From Solirhodobacter olei (lineage in GTDB: Bacteria > Pseudomonadota > Alphaproteobacteria > Rhodobacterales > Rhodobacteraceae): DNA of 64,000 nucleotides. Every line of letters begins with the position of its first letter. Position 1 is the first letter of the stretch. Below are positions 26,715 to 37,503 of this stretch, piece by piece. Location: positions 33,674 to 97,673 of the forward strand of contig NZ_RRYH01000028.1 in assembly GCF_004010155.1 (NCBI RefSeq), written 5' to 3'. The position numbers and the translations under genes were made by a program. The notes under the pieces were generated by a model. It was not told the DNA's origin. It saw nothing but the letters and a program-made list of their open reading frames with translations, and searched no databases.

Positions 26715-27563
26715 ATGGCGTCGAGACTGGTCCTCCTGATTCAGGAAAAAATGGCCCGCCTGACCGTAAGCGAGCGCAAGATCGCCGAAGTTATTTTGAA
26801 CAATCAGGGGATTATCGAGACCCACACGGCGACCGAACTGGCCGCGATGGCTGGCGTCTCAAAAGCCACCTGTGCCCGTTTTTTCCGCACTTTGGGATAC
26901 GCTGATTTCGAGGAAGTGCGACTTCAGGCCCGCGATGAACGCAATCGGACCCAGCCATACCGCCCCGCGGAGGACGGGGCCGAGCGTGTGATTCTCGGCC
27001 GAGCGATCTCCGACCATCTGGAGCTTGAGTTGCGCAACATCACCCGCAGTTTCGAGGAGCTGCGGTCCGACGTCCTTCAGGAGGTGGTGCAGATGGTCGA
27101 GGAGGCGCCACGGGTCTGGTTCCTTGGTTTTGGTGCCGAGGATGGTGTCGCGAGGCTTGGCCGTGCCATCTTCAGCCGGGTTCGTCACGACGTGCACTAT
27201 TTCTCGGGCATCGGAGAGGACTGGTCTTCCGATCTCGCCATGACCGGCCCGCGCGATGTGCTGATGCTGCTGACACTCGAACCTCGCCCCAAGATCCTGC
27301 GCTCCATTCTGAGTTCTGCACGCACCTCGCGGATGCGGATCGTCACCCTGACGGATCATGCCTACCGCGGCCAGGCAGAGCGCTATTCTGATGCCGTCCT
27401 GCCCTGTCACGTTGCCAATTACGGCATTGTGCCGACCCACGCGACGATGCTGACCCTCCTCAGGCTGATAACGATCACCTACGCGAGTCAGAACGCCGAC
27501 GCGGTGCGGCGGAGGGCGGAGATGCTCGACAGCATCCAGGAGGAGCTGGACATGATGGAGTAG
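26715..27563 (+). CDS. MurR/RpiR family transcriptional regulator
   Basis: 282 residues. N-terminal HTH_6 domain (~1-75: LTVSERKIAEVILNN, then TATELAAMAGVSKATCARFFRTLGY) and a C-terminal SIS domain (~125-255: VWFLGFGAEDGVARLGRAIF, MRIVTLTDHAYRGQAERYSDAVL). Members sense phosphorylated sugars or related ligands through the SIS domain. It is divergent from the importer operon, with a palindrome between them, so it very likely represses or activates that operon. Ligand unknown. Confidence 0.9.
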   Translation: MASRLVLLIQEKMARLTVSERKIAEVILNNQGIIETHTATELAAMAGVSKATCARFFRTLGYADFEEVRLQARDERNRTQPYRPAEDGAERVILGRAISDHLELELRNITRSFEELRSDVLQEVVQMVEEAPRVWFLGFGAEDGVARLGRAIFSRVRHDVHYFSGIGEDWSSDLAMTGPRDVLMLLTLEPRPKILRSILSSARTSRMRIVTLTDHAYRGQAERYSDAVLPCHVANYGIVPTHATMLTLLRLITITYASQNADAVRRRAEMLDSIQEELDMME

Positions 27564-27921
27564 GCGGCAACAGGGGCGACAAATCGCGACGGGACACCTT
27601 CGGACGGTTTTGCTGATATCCTTCGTTTGCAGCCTAGAGCCGGCCCCGACGTCCCCCATCCTTTCCGTGACATCCGTACAGTTCGGCCGAAATGGGTTCC
27701 GCGAAGCTCTGATCGCTGCAATCTCCAAGCCATGTTCTGCACTTGCAGCACTGCGGCATCCGGGCTAAGGGCCTCCGTGATTTCACCGGACCCGGCTTAC
27801 CCGGGTGGCTCGGCCCGGCGCCTATCCCCGGGACAACCCACCATCACCTCGCCATTCGCGACCCGCGCCAAGCGCTGCCGGACGCGATGCGGGTGGTGCT
27901 CGTCGAAGACTGAACAACGCC
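27564..27921. other. Intergenic region, no gene seen
   Basis: About 360 bp between the RpiR-type gene and the SulP gene. The open frame of the SulP gene runs back into it, but the extension has no transporter character. No terminator or RNA gene was recognised. Confidence 0.4.
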
Positions 27922-29406
<1,485 letters not shown>

Positions 29407-29418
29407 GGGAGAGAGACC

Positions 29419-30267
29419 ATGGAGACCATTCTCGCCGCGATCGATGCCTCCGGCTATGCCGCCAGCGTCTGCGATCTTGCCGCCTGGGCCGCCGCGCGGC
29501 TGGAGCGCCCGGTCGAACTTCTCCACGTCGTCCAACGGAAGGATGCCGTCGCCGAGCGGCATGACCTGTCGGGCGCGATCGGGCTCGGCGTCAAGTCGAC
29601 TCTCCTGGAGGAGCTTACCCGGCTCGACGAAGCGGATGCCCGGCTGCAAGTCGAACGGGGCCGCGTGCTGCTTGCCGCGAGCGCAGAGCGGCTTCGCACG
29701 GCGGGCGTCAAGGATGTGCGCCCCCTCCACCGCCATGGCGGGATCGTCGAGACGATCCTAGAGCGCGAGGCCGACGCCCGCCTAGTGGTGATCGGCAAGC
29801 GCGGTGCCAGTCACGAATTCGCCGCAGACCATATCGGCTCGAAGATCGAGCGCGTCGTACGGGCGAGTGCCAAGCCGATCCTGATCGCCTCACGCGCCGG
29901 CGCGACGCCGAAGGTCGCGGTACTCGCCTACGACGGCAGCCCCGCCGCGAACCGCGCCCTCGAACGCTGCGCGAACTCGCCGCTCTTCGCCGGAATGCGG
30001 GTGCATGTCGTGGTTGCCGGTGGAGAAGATGCGCGCCACCGGGCGCTGGTCGCTCAGGCCATGGCAGCGCTCGCCGGGCGCGACGTCGCGACCACGCTCG
30101 ACGCCGGCCGGCCGGAGGCGGTGGTTTCCGACGTCGTCGCAGCCACCCCCGGTGCGATCCTCGTGATGGGCGCATATGGCCATTCGCCGCTCCGGACGTT
30201 GATCGTTGGTAGCACCACGACCACCCTTATCCGTACCGTGCGCGTTCCGGTGCTGCTCATGCGCTGA
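29419..30267 (+). CDS. Tandem-domain universal stress protein
   Basis: 282 residues with two UspA-like domains. Domain 1 (~1-155): ETILAAIDASGYAAS, then ADARLVVIGKRGASHEFAADHIGSKIERVVRASAKPILI. Domain 2 (~160-282): KVAVLAYDGSPAANRAL, then ILVMGAYGHSPLRTLIVGSTTTTLIRTVRVPVLLM with the ATP-binding G-x2-G-x9-G-S/T pattern. GGGAGAGAGACC precedes the start. Probably co-transcribed with the SulP gene. Cytoplasmic, nucleotide-binding; exact function unknown. Confidence 0.9.
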   Translation: METILAAIDASGYAASVCDLAAWAAARLERPVELLHVVQRKDAVAERHDLSGAIGLGVKSTLLEELTRLDEADARLQVERGRVLLAASAERLRTAGVKDVRPLHRHGGIVETILEREADARLVVIGKRGASHEFAADHIGSKIERVVRASAKPILIASRAGATPKVAVLAYDGSPAANRALERCANSPLFAGMRVHVVVAGGEDARHRALVAQAMAALAGRDVATTLDAGRPEAVVSDVVAATPGAILVMGAYGHSPLRTLIVGSTTTTLIRTVRVPVLLMR

Positions 30268-30393
30268 TGGGGCGTGGTCACGGGTCAGGGCTGACTTGAT
30301 GGAAAGATCATGTGATGGCCAGGCTACCCGTTTCCCAGGACAAACTCATCCTACGGTCGTTTGGGGCGAATGTTCATTGGGTTCTAATCGAAC

Positions 30394-31326
30394 TCAGGTG
30401 AGCTCCACACCGAGCAGATTGGAAGCCTCTCCAAGGAACCTGTCGCGCTCTAGAAGGATCCAGCGCAGGAAATTGCGCATTGGGCGGCTCATTGTTCGTC
30501 CCGCGGGCCATACCAGCCGAAAGCCGTAGGAGTATTGGACGATAAAATCCGGCCCCAATGGTGCCACCAGCCGACCGTCCCTTAAGTCGTTGAATGTCTC
30601 AGACAATCCGCAAAGCACGAGGCCTTCTCCTGCCAGTGCAACCCGGTAGCCAGCAACATGCTGAACCGGAGCTTTGTCCTTTTTCGTGATCGAATGTCGC
30701 GCCAGCAACTCCGGCCATCCGACCCAAGCAGGATCGGTAGTCATGTCGTGGACACGATAGAGCGGTACACCAGTCAAATCCTTCATCTCGGGATGCACAT
30801 CATGTCGTGAAGCGAAATCGGGTGTGCAAACGGGCAGAAAACAATCCATTAAAAGGACTTCGTACTCGTACTCGGGACCCGGTTCCGGAGAGAAGCGAAT
30901 GGCCATATCCACGTCGCTGTTGAAGAGATCGACATAAGCATCTGTGATGTCGTAGCTGACCTCGACGCCCGGATACTTACGGTGGAAGCCTGGCATGCGC
31001 TCGGCAAGCCAATCATCAAGCATGAAGTGCGATGTCGCGATGCTGAGCCTGCCTGTATCGCGGCCCTTGGCTAGGTTGGCGAGCGCATCGTCCAGATGGG
31101 CAAAGCCGACCGTCAGGCCGGCGGCGACCGATAGGGCTTGTTCGGTGGGCTTCGCGCCGGCTGGAAGCCGATCGAACAACTTGAGGCCAAAGTAGTCCTC
31201 CAGCCCCCTGATCTGGTGTCCAACGGCCGCCACGGTCACACCAAGCTCTTCAGCCGCCGCGGTGAACGTACCCGTGCGCAGGATCGCCTCGAGTGCGCGC
31301 AAGCCATTGAGGTGCGAAAGCTTCAT
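30394..31326 (-). CDS. LysR-family transcriptional regulator (GcvA-like)
   Basis: About 310 residues. N-terminal winged HTH: LNGLRALEAILRTGTFTAAAEELGVTVAAVGHQIRGLEDYFGLKLFDR. The effector domain (~90-300) has GRLSIATSHFMLDDWLAERMPGF and a C-terminal PAGRTMSRPMRNFLRWIL typical of the GcvA/amino-acid-linked subgroup. Start taken at 31326; an ATG at 31338 adds four residues. Divergent from the DUF4242-like gene with about 105 bp between them, so it may control that gene and itself. Confidence 0.88.
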   Translation of the reverse strand: MKLSHLNGLRALEAILRTGTFTAAAEELGVTVAAVGHQIRGLEDYFGLKLFDRLPAGAKPTEQALSVAAGLTVGFAHLDDALANLAKGRDTGRLSIATSHFMLDDWLAERMPGFHRKYPGVEVSYDITDAYVDLFNSDVDMAIRFSPEPGPEYEYEVLLMDCFLPVCTPDFASRHDVHPEMKDLTGVPLYRVHDMTTDPAWVGWPELLARHSITKKDKAPVQHVAGYRVALAGEGLVLCGLSETFNDLRDGRLVAPLGPDFIVQYSYGFRLVWPAGRTMSRPMRNFLRWILLERDRFLGEASNLLGVELT

Positions 31327-31431
31327 GGCGGGAACCATAGAAAAACTTGTGTCCCCTGCAGAATAACTGACCTGACGTTTCGGCAAAGCGATGAAAAGCT
31401 CTGCCTGGCAAAAATGGAAAGGAAAGGCGCA

Positions 31432-31704
31432 ATGAAACGCTACGTCATAGAACGCGACATCGTAGGAGTTGGAGCCTTGAGTGACGAGGAACTCGCCGGG
31501 GCTGCGAAGACCTCCAATGCGGCTCTTTCCGAATTGGCACCGCAAGTGCAATGGGAGCATTCCTACGTCGCCGGAGATAAAACCTTCTGCATTTATCTCG
31601 CCGAGGACGAGGATGCGATCCGGCGCCATGCCGAGATCAGCGGCTTCCCCGCGACGAAGATTACGCCGGTCTCCGGCATCATCGACCCGACGACAGCAGG
31701 CTAG
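31432..31704 (+). CDS. Small DUF4242-like protein
   Basis: About 90 residues: MKRYVIERDIVGVGALSDEE, then QVQWEHSYVAGDKTFCIYLAEDEDAIRRHAEISGFP and KITPVSGIIDP. This matches the DUF4242/ferredoxin-like (SCO4226-type) small proteins, some of which bind nickel; no function is known here. Start at 31432 with GGAAAGG upstream. Divergent from the LysR gene and followed 77 bp later by an exported protein on the same strand. Confidence 0.8.
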   Translation: MKRYVIERDIVGVGALSDEELAGAAKTSNAALSELAPQVQWEHSYVAGDKTFCIYLAEDEDAIRRHAEISGFPATKITPVSGIIDPTTAG

Positions 31705-31781
31705 TCAGGGGCGAAAACACAATCTTGTCGAGCGGGTGGGACACCAAGTTCAGCGTCAACTGCCGCAAGAGGAGGAGTGCA

Positions 31782-32288
31782 ATGGGCAAGTGTGAATTAT
31801 TGAAGGTCGCGACAATCGCCGTAACGTTGGCCGGCACAACGACAGCGGGTCGGGCCGATACCAAAAACCCATTCGCCGACGCGGTGAGGGCGGCGAATGC
31901 CCGCTTCCAGGATGTCGCGGTAGCGGTGAAGGAGGGTTATTCGCCGATCCCCTGTGACAGCGCCCCGGCGGGTGGAGGCATGGGCATTCACTACGTCAGC
32001 GGCATGCACCTCAAGGACAAGGCGCTCGACATAGCCCACCCGCAGGCAGTGATGTATGAGCCCCAGCCCGACGGATCGCTGAAACTGATTGCCGTCGAAT
32101 ACATCACGTTCAAAGGCCCGGCCTCCATCGGTGGACACCTGATGAACTTCAATGGCGCGCCGAACAGCTACGGCTTGAAGCCATTTTACGAGATCCATGT
32201 CTGGGCATGGAAGACTAACCGGCGGGGGACGTTCGCCGACGATAACCCCGACGTTTCCTGCGACCACATGCCGATGCCTGCGAAATAG
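31782..32288 (+). CDS. Exported protein of unknown function
   Basis: About 168 residues. Signal peptide (MGKCELLKVATIAVTLAGTTTAGRA) and strong AGGAGGAG site. The mature part has ADAVRAANARFQDVAVAVKEGYSPIPCDSAP, GGMGIHYV and MYEPQPDGSLKLIAVEYI, then SYGLKPFYEIHVWAW and VSCDHMP. This set of conserved-looking motifs belongs to a periplasmic family of unknown role. Two Cys near the ends could form a disulfide. May be co-transcribed with the DUF4242-like gene and LysR-controlled. Confidence 0.8.
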   Translation: MGKCELLKVATIAVTLAGTTTAGRADTKNPFADAVRAANARFQDVAVAVKEGYSPIPCDSAPAGGGMGIHYVSGMHLKDKALDIAHPQAVMYEPQPDGSLKLIAVEYITFKGPASIGGHLMNFNGAPNSYGLKPFYEIHVWAWKTNRRGTFADDNPDVSCDHMPMPAK

Positions 32289-33130
32289 CCTAGGCGCCGA
32301 TAGGGCCGCGCCGCCGTCTGCGCCCCGAGGCTCGCGCTTAACGTTAAGGGGGGCCAGCTAGCCGCAGAGACTAGCGCGCGGCCCTAAACTAACGTTAGGC
32401 AACGAGGGGCATCATCGCCCTCCAAACGTAGCGGGCGCCGCGAGCCGAAAATCCCCTAACATTGGGACAGGACGTCCGCTACTGAGGTAGGCTTCGGCAG
32501 GACGGCCTTTGGAGCCTGTCACTCCGCAGATGGCTCCGAAGCCATCGAAATGCATGACCAGTTTGTTTCATCGTGAAAGATGCGTATCGTGCAAGTCGGA
32601 TACGTCCGGCAGGGCAAGTCGACGACGGTAGGCTGCATTCGCCGGGCTTCAAGAGATTGTACTGCGGTCTTAGACGGCTTCCCCGTCTCAGTCGATTGAC
32701 CAGACAGCGCGATGTTGTAGCGTGATTATGCGCTCTTTGGGAGCAACGCGTGTGGGCTTCTCACGCTGCAAGAAGTTTTCGGAATCTGCCGCTTTCACAC
32801 CACGCGCCGGGTCGTTCTTGCTTGGTCTGCGCAGGCCCCGTGGGGCCGCGCGTCGGCAAATCCCCGCGCTGCCCGCAGAGCAGGCCGGCCTTTAGGAAAC
32901 ACAGCTTTGAATAGCTATTTTGCGGATAGCTGGCCGATCACGAGGAGCTTTGCGACAGAACCGCCGCTCGTCATCCCATCCCTGACGACGGCAAGGCGTT
33001 CCTATCTCGGCCATTTAGCGGGGGCTGCATGCTCCTATAGCTGCCGTGGGCTGCATCCCACTCTGTGGTTCACCCTGGTGCGAAGGGTTGAAGGGTAGCC
33101 ATCCGGGTTAAGGTCCGGAAATCGTCGCGC
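32289..33130. other. Long non-coding region with palindromes
   Basis: About 840 bp without a supportable gene. Its left end carries two AACGTT-centred palindromes and a hairpin (separate entry). The rest is of mixed composition with short frames only. It separates the exported-protein gene from the 3' end of the leftward ClC gene and could hold decayed mobile-element DNA. Confidence 0.4.
32337..32398. repeat. Compound inverted repeat
   Basis: A perfect 12-bp palindrome CTTAACGTTAAG (32337-32348) and a 10-bp palindrome CTAACGTTAG (32389-32398) flank a hairpin in which GGGCC-a-GCTAG pairs with CTAGC-gcgc-GGCCC. The two arms are imperfect inverted repeats of each other over the whole 62 bp. There is no T tract, so it is not a standard terminator. 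Confidence 0.6.
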
Positions 33131-34594
33131 TCAGACCTCTTTGGCGTCCGTCGAGGTTGCGTGCGCCTCTTTCACAACCCTTTCGAGCAGCGAGTCATAT
33201 ATCGGTTCCGTGCGCAGCAGGTGAACGACGAGCATCGACGTGAAGCAGGCCGCCAGCATCGGCAGCAGTGTGGTAAAGGCGGCCGTCATTTCCGTAACCA
33301 GAATGATCCCTGTCACCGGGGCCTGCACGATCCCGGTGAACAGTGCGGCCATGCCCACGACGGCGAAGGCTTCTGGCTCGATGCCGAGATGCGGGAACAG
33401 CACTGCGGCGGCCGCGCCGAAGAGCAGGCCGAGTTGGGCGCCAAGGACAAGAAGCGGTGCAAAGAGCCCGCCGGGCGTGCGCGCGGCATAGGAGATGGGA
33501 CCGAGCAGGAACCGGATTACGAAGGCCAGTGGGATGGCGCTGTAGACGACGCCGCCGGCCAGCAACGTCTGGCTGATGTTATTGCCGCCGCCGACCAGAT
33601 TGGGCGTGAACCAGCCGACGGTCCCGACGAACGCGCCGATAATGCCGGCCTTCACCACCACCGGGACGCGCTTGAACTTCGCCGTGAAGGTCTGTGCGCC
33701 AAGAACGATGCGGGTGTAGCAACTCGCTACAACCCCCGTGACTGCCCCAAAGATGATGTAGAGAAACCATGTGGCGTCTTCTGCGTAAGGGAGTGGGCCC
33801 GTGGCGGAGGCAGTATGCGACAGGATCACGACCTGGAAGTCGGGCGCGTCGCCGAGAAACAGGCGGGAGACGAGGATCGCCGTCGAAGAGGTCGCCAGCG
33901 CCACGATCGTCATGCGCGGCTCGAACCTGCGCACGAGTTCCTCGAGCACGAAGACGGCCCCGGCAATCGGGGCGTTGAAGGCGACGGCGAGGCCGGCCCC
34001 GGCGCCCGCAGCGAGCAGAAAACGCAGTTCTTCCGTCGAGTGTCGGAAGAGTTGGCCGACGAGGTGGGCGACGACGGCTCCCATCTGCACGCTTGGGCCT
34101 TCGCGGCCGAGCGCAAGCCCGCCGCCGATGGCGGAGAGACCGCCGATGAACTTGACCGGCAGCAGACGCGGCGGCGTCGGCGGCAACTCGCCATTAAGCG
34201 CGGCCTCAATCTGGGGAATGCCGCTGCCGGAGGCATGGGGCGAAAAACGATGCACAAGCCAAGCGCCCAAGGCAGCGGCAGCGGCGCTTCCCAGCAGGAG
34301 CGCGATGAAGCCTAGTGCATGGGCGTCGTGCCCGCGGGCTATCATCTCGCTGCGGAAGACGTCGGCCTTGTCGAGGGCGATCCGGAAGATCGCGTCAACC
34401 AAGCCCGCCCCTGCGCCAACAACCGGCGCAAGAAGCGAGACGAAGAGGAGACGACTGAGGCTTCGGTCAGCTGGTAACGGATTGTGTAGCGCCTCTTCGT
34501 TTTCTGGTTCGTCTCTCTCGCTTTCCGGAGGAACCTTATCGTCCTGCACAGGGGACCCGAATCTTTCAAAGCAACGCAGCAACAACGCTGCCAA
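33131..34594 (-). CDS. ClC-family chloride channel or H+/Cl- antiporter
   Basis: 487 residues, about 10-12 membrane helices after a ~40-residue charged N-terminus. Selectivity motifs are present: GSGIPQIE, GREGPSVQ (gating Glu) and TPGGLFAPLLVLGAQLG. FVLEELVRRFEPR places a second Glu at the position used for proton transfer in antiporters. No CBS domains. It could help acid resistance or charge balance. Alone on this strand and not linked to its neighbours by overlap. Confidence 0.9.
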   Translation of the reverse strand: MAALLLRCFERFGSPVQDDKVPPESERDEPENEEALHNPLPADRSLSRLLFVSLLAPVVGAGAGLVDAIFRIALDKADVFRSEMIARGHDAHALGFIALLLGSAAAAALGAWLVHRFSPHASGSGIPQIEAALNGELPPTPPRLLPVKFIGGLSAIGGGLALGREGPSVQMGAVVAHLVGQLFRHSTEELRFLLAAGAGAGLAVAFNAPIAGAVFVLEELVRRFEPRMTIVALATSSTAILVSRLFLGDAPDFQVVILSHTASATGPLPYAEDATWFLYIIFGAVTGVVASCYTRIVLGAQTFTAKFKRVPVVVKAGIIGAFVGTVGWFTPNLVGGGNNISQTLLAGGVVYSAIPLAFVIRFLLGPISYAARTPGGLFAPLLVLGAQLGLLFGAAAAVLFPHLGIEPEAFAVVGMAALFTGIVQAPVTGIILVTEMTAAFTTLLPMLAACFTSMLVVHLLRTEPIYDSLLERVVKEAHATSTDAKEV

Positions 34595-34924
34595 TTGCCA
34601 CGCAACGCTGTCACATCAATCGCGATCACGGAAGGAAAAGTTTGGCAATTTCCGTTCCCTGCTGGCATCAGATCGTGCGCGTCCCAGAAGATGAGAACTC
34701 AAATTTTCTTGGTAGACCAAGTGACTAGTCTCACTTTTCTTCCCTGCCGCGAAACCCGGAGCTTTCAGTACCAAAAATCCGGCAGGATGGCGGATGGAAT
34801 TGATATATGGCAGCAGTGTGGAGTGAGCCTCTCGGGCTAGACGTTGGTCAGGCGGCGGTTTTGACCGGCTGCCGGTGCTATCCCTCCATAGTTCGCAGGT
34901 CCTCGCGTGTATCGGCGCCTCGCG
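34595..34924. other. Intergenic region, no gene seen
   Basis: About 330 bp upstream of the ClC gene. It is less GC-rich near 34690-34810 and should contain the leftward ClC promoter. No gene, RNA or terminator was recognised. Confidence 0.4.
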
Positions 34925-36145
34925 TCAGCTAGCGAGCCATGTCTGAAAGCGCCCAATCAGTGCAGGCCCATGCGCGGACCAGAACGATGCGCTTTTCGCG
35001 ATCGACAGCTTCAGATGATCCGGAGATGTTGGCAGGTACGGCATCATCTTGATCTTGGTATTTTTGTAATAGGTGATGTCCGCCATCTGCGCGAATGACG
35101 ATTTCCGAGCCGGCGAGTAGGCGATGTAGCGCGCCTGTTCAGCAAGGCTCTTGGTGGAGGTCGAGAACCGAAGGAACTCCATCGCACGCTTCTTCCGGTC
35201 CTTCGGCAGGATCGCGGGAACCACCCAACCATCCCACTCGTAAAGCCCGCCATCCCAGATGAAGCCAAGCGGGTCGCCATTCGCGACGATCGCGTCGAAT
35301 ATCCGGCCATTATAGGCCGAGGCAATGGTTACCTCGCCCTGGGCCAGCATCTCCTGCGGCTGGGATCCTTCGCTCCACCACATCGCATGCGGCTTCAACG
35401 CGTCGAGCTTCTTGAACGCGCGGTCCACGCCGGCCGGGGTCGCCAGTACGTCGTAAATCTTATCCTTGGCCACGCCATCGGCGTAGAGCGCCCATTCCAG
35501 GTTGCCGGCCGGGATCTTTTGCAGGCCGCGCTTGCCGGCAAACTTGGCCACGTCAAAGACGTCCTGGACAGACCGCGGGCCGCCGTTCGGGAAGGCAATT
35601 TTGTTGTAGCAGAACATCGTGTTGTACGAGATTGTCGAGACGAAGCCGCCGGACTTGTCGTCGCCGCCGCTGAGCGAGCCTTTGGTGAAGTCGTCCCAGG
35701 CGGGCGTCCCGTCGGGCGCCCGGTCGAGGTCCTTGTCCCAGACGATTTCCTGCAGCAGCCTCTGGCTGTAGAGCCGGTTGGCATCCGCCTGCAGCATGTC
35801 GACGATATCCCAGCTAACCCAACTGGCGTTGCCGCTCTGCTCCTGTGCGGTGATGAGCGCCGGGCCGTTACTCGATTTCTCGATATTTCTGAAGTTGAAG
35901 CCGGTCTTCCGCCTATAGGGCTTCTCGTAGGCGTTGATCTGGCTTGACTGATAGGCCCCGCCCCACGAGCAGAGGTTGATTGTCGCTTCGGCTGCCATCG
36001 CGCGGCGCACGCCGATCAGCGAACCCAGAGACGAGAGCGAGACCAGCCCGGCGGTTGAGGCACCGAGCGCCAACAGGTCCCGGCGCGAAACCGGAAGTGT
36101 CCCGCTGTTCGGCGTCCTTGTTTTCTTTGCCATGTCGCGCTCCAT
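34925..36145 (-). CDS. Tat-exported ABC substrate-binding protein, polyamine (PotD-like) type
   Basis: 406 residues from the ATG at 36145; a start at 36133 (MAKKTRTPNSG) is equally plausible. The twin-arginine signal is SRRDLLALGASTAGLVSLSS. The mature part has INLCSWGGAYQSSQINAYEKPYRRKTG and a C-terminal ILPKDRKKRAMEFLRFSTS, as in spermidine/putrescine-type or similar family 1 binding proteins. No permease or ATPase genes are beside it, so it is an orphan that either feeds a transporter elsewhere or senses ligand. Confidence 0.85.
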   Translation of the reverse strand: MERDMAKKTRTPNSGTLPVSRRDLLALGASTAGLVSLSSLGSLIGVRRAMAAEATINLCSWGGAYQSSQINAYEKPYRRKTGFNFRNIEKSSNGPALITAQEQSGNASWVSWDIVDMLQADANRLYSQRLLQEIVWDKDLDRAPDGTPAWDDFTKGSLSGGDDKSGGFVSTISYNTMFCYNKIAFPNGGPRSVQDVFDVAKFAGKRGLQKIPAGNLEWALYADGVAKDKIYDVLATPAGVDRAFKKLDALKPHAMWWSEGSQPQEMLAQGEVTIASAYNGRIFDAIVANGDPLGFIWDGGLYEWDGWVVPAILPKDRKKRAMEFLRFSTSTKSLAEQARYIAYSPARKSSFAQMADITYYKNTKIKMMPYLPTSPDHLKLSIAKSASFWSAHGPALIGRFQTWLAS

Positions 36146-36284
36146 GCTCTGTCAGCGTCTTTGGTTGCTCTCCCCGCGCCAGTACTTGGTTGGCCTCCCA
36201 ATGCAGCGTTTGATCCCCTTCCATGATGGCACATCGGATGTTTAGCGATGCCTTCGATCCTACTGGTCGCGGGAGAACGCGCGA

Positions 36285-36899
36285 TCAGAACACCAGCTCT
36301 ACGTTGTTGCCGGTGAGTCTGTTACAGGCCTTCCCAACGACCTCCGAAGTCAATGACAGGGAGACGGAGGCGCTATTCACCGCAATGGCCGTGGGTTGCA
36401 GGCCGCGCGGACCGTCGAATGAATTCAGCAGGTAGCGGCAAGCGCCGAATGGCAAGCTGTGCCAGTCGACAGCATATGTCGCTTTGCCAGACCCGGTCAC
36501 GGTTATGCGGGTGCGGAAGGGTGAGTATATTGCCTTCCCGTCCGGAGTGAAGTCTCGCCTGCGGAGCTGACTGTAAGCCTTCACGACGGACACGAGATTG
36601 CCTTTGCGGTAGGCGTTTTTCGAAGAAAACGCCAAGTTGATTGCGCCGACAATCTGGGCCTCATCAACACCAACTGCCGAATAGTTGAAACCCCCGAACA
36701 GAACCGAGTAGGTCCACGCCATCCCAATAACAAAGCTCGCCACCAGGATGGCAATGAGCGTGCGGCCGATAGCGGCACCGGGACCGGGCTCGTTGTCCAG
36801 GTTTTGTTCCTTGCCGAGCGCGCCCTTGGCCTGGGCCGCTCTTGTGGCGATGCCTCCGGACATGGATGGTGGAACGAAGGATCGGTTGGAGGTTTCCAT
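36285..36899 (-). CDS. Membrane-anchored pilin-like protein
   Basis: About 204 residues. A charged, disordered N-terminus (~45 residues) precedes a single hydrophobic segment (RTLIAILVASFVIGMAWTYSVLFGG). The following helix and strand region (EAQIVGAINLAFSSKNAYRKGN, ITVTGSGKATYAVDWHSLPFGACRYLLNSF) and a second Cys near the end (VGKACNRLTG) resemble type IVb/PilS-like pilins, including the P-x-x-A-C-x-x-L pattern. The unusually long N-terminal leader fits a type IVb prepilin only loosely. It may belong with the LysM/TcpQ-like protein far to the right. Start at 36899 behind AGGAG. Confidence 0.5.
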   Translation of the reverse strand: METSNRSFVPPSMSGGIATRAAQAKGALGKEQNLDNEPGPGAAIGRTLIAILVASFVIGMAWTYSVLFGGFNYSAVGVDEAQIVGAINLAFSSKNAYRKGNLVSVVKAYSQLRRRDFTPDGKAIYSPFRTRITVTGSGKATYAVDWHSLPFGACRYLLNSFDGPRGLQPTAIAVNSASVSLSLTSEVVGKACNRLTGNNVELVF

Positions 36900-37215
36900 C
36901 AAGGCGGCTCCTGCTTCTTCCGTGCGCCATTGTAGCAGAGTGCCGCGAGCAGTTCTGCGGGTCCGCGCCCTAAAAGGCGGACCACGGGAGGGACTTGTCG
37001 GCGGTTAGATCGAGATCAGCTGCTGGCGACGCGCGAAGGGATCCCGACCTTAACCGTCGTTGGTACCTTTGGCTGCATTTCGATAGCTTGTTATCCCCCA
37101 CCGTTGGCGTCCAACCGCGACACCACCCAACGACCAACTACTCACAGAGCCTGATCGAAAATCCATGAGCCGCCAGAGGCCAAGGCTTTGCGCCGAAAGA
37201 GACAGCGCTTTGAGC
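36900..37215. other. Intergenic region, no gene seen
   Basis: About 316 bp between two leftward genes. No coding sequence or repeats that I could support; it should hold the promoter of the pilin-like gene. Confidence 0.4.
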
Positions 37216-37503
37216 CTAGTCCTCCTGCGCAGCTAGCATGAGTTCGTCCGGCTGAGGTTTGTAGATCACGCCGAGACGGCCAAGTTCATCTTCGATGAAG
37301 ACGATGCCCTTCCCTTCGAAGAATCTGCGAAGGACCCTCAAGGTCCGCGTCGATATCGCACCACGCTCCAAGCGAGAGAGCGTGTTTCTATGTAGTCCCG
37401 TCAGATTTTGAAGTTCCGGGTTTTGGATCCCGAGTAGCGCCTTAGCCATTCTGACTTGACGAACAGTGATCATGCTCGATTGAATTTGGTGCCGACTGAA
37501 CAT
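37216..37503 (-). CDS. XRE-type DNA-binding protein
   Basis: 95 residues. The helix-turn-helix covers ~15-60: RQVRMAKALLGIQNPELQNLTGLHRNTLSRLERG, followed by LRVLRRFFEGKGIVFIEDELG, the C-terminal extension common in small XRE regulators. AAAGG precedes the ATG. It is divergent from the conjugation operon with 377 bp between, so it may regulate transfer; that is inference from position. Confidence 0.8.
   Translation of the reverse strand: MFSRHQIQSSMITVRQVRMAKALLGIQNPELQNLTGLHRNTLSRLERGAISTRTLRVLRRFFEGKGIVFIEDELGRLGVIYKPQPDELMLAAQED

Noticed and set aside
32337..32398. The compound palindrome considered as an intrinsic terminator
   Set aside because: No T tract follows on either strand, and the outer palindromes are not needed for a terminator.
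32581..32700. A short frame beginning MRIVQVGYVRQGKST, considered as a resolvase N-terminus
   Set aside because: Only a loose similarity to the Y-x-R start of serine recombinases; no catalytic Ser context and a stop after about 39 codons.
33161..34315. A 384-codon plus-strand open frame
   Set aside because: Antisense to the ClC transporter gene, which has all family motifs; the translation is charged and low in complexity.
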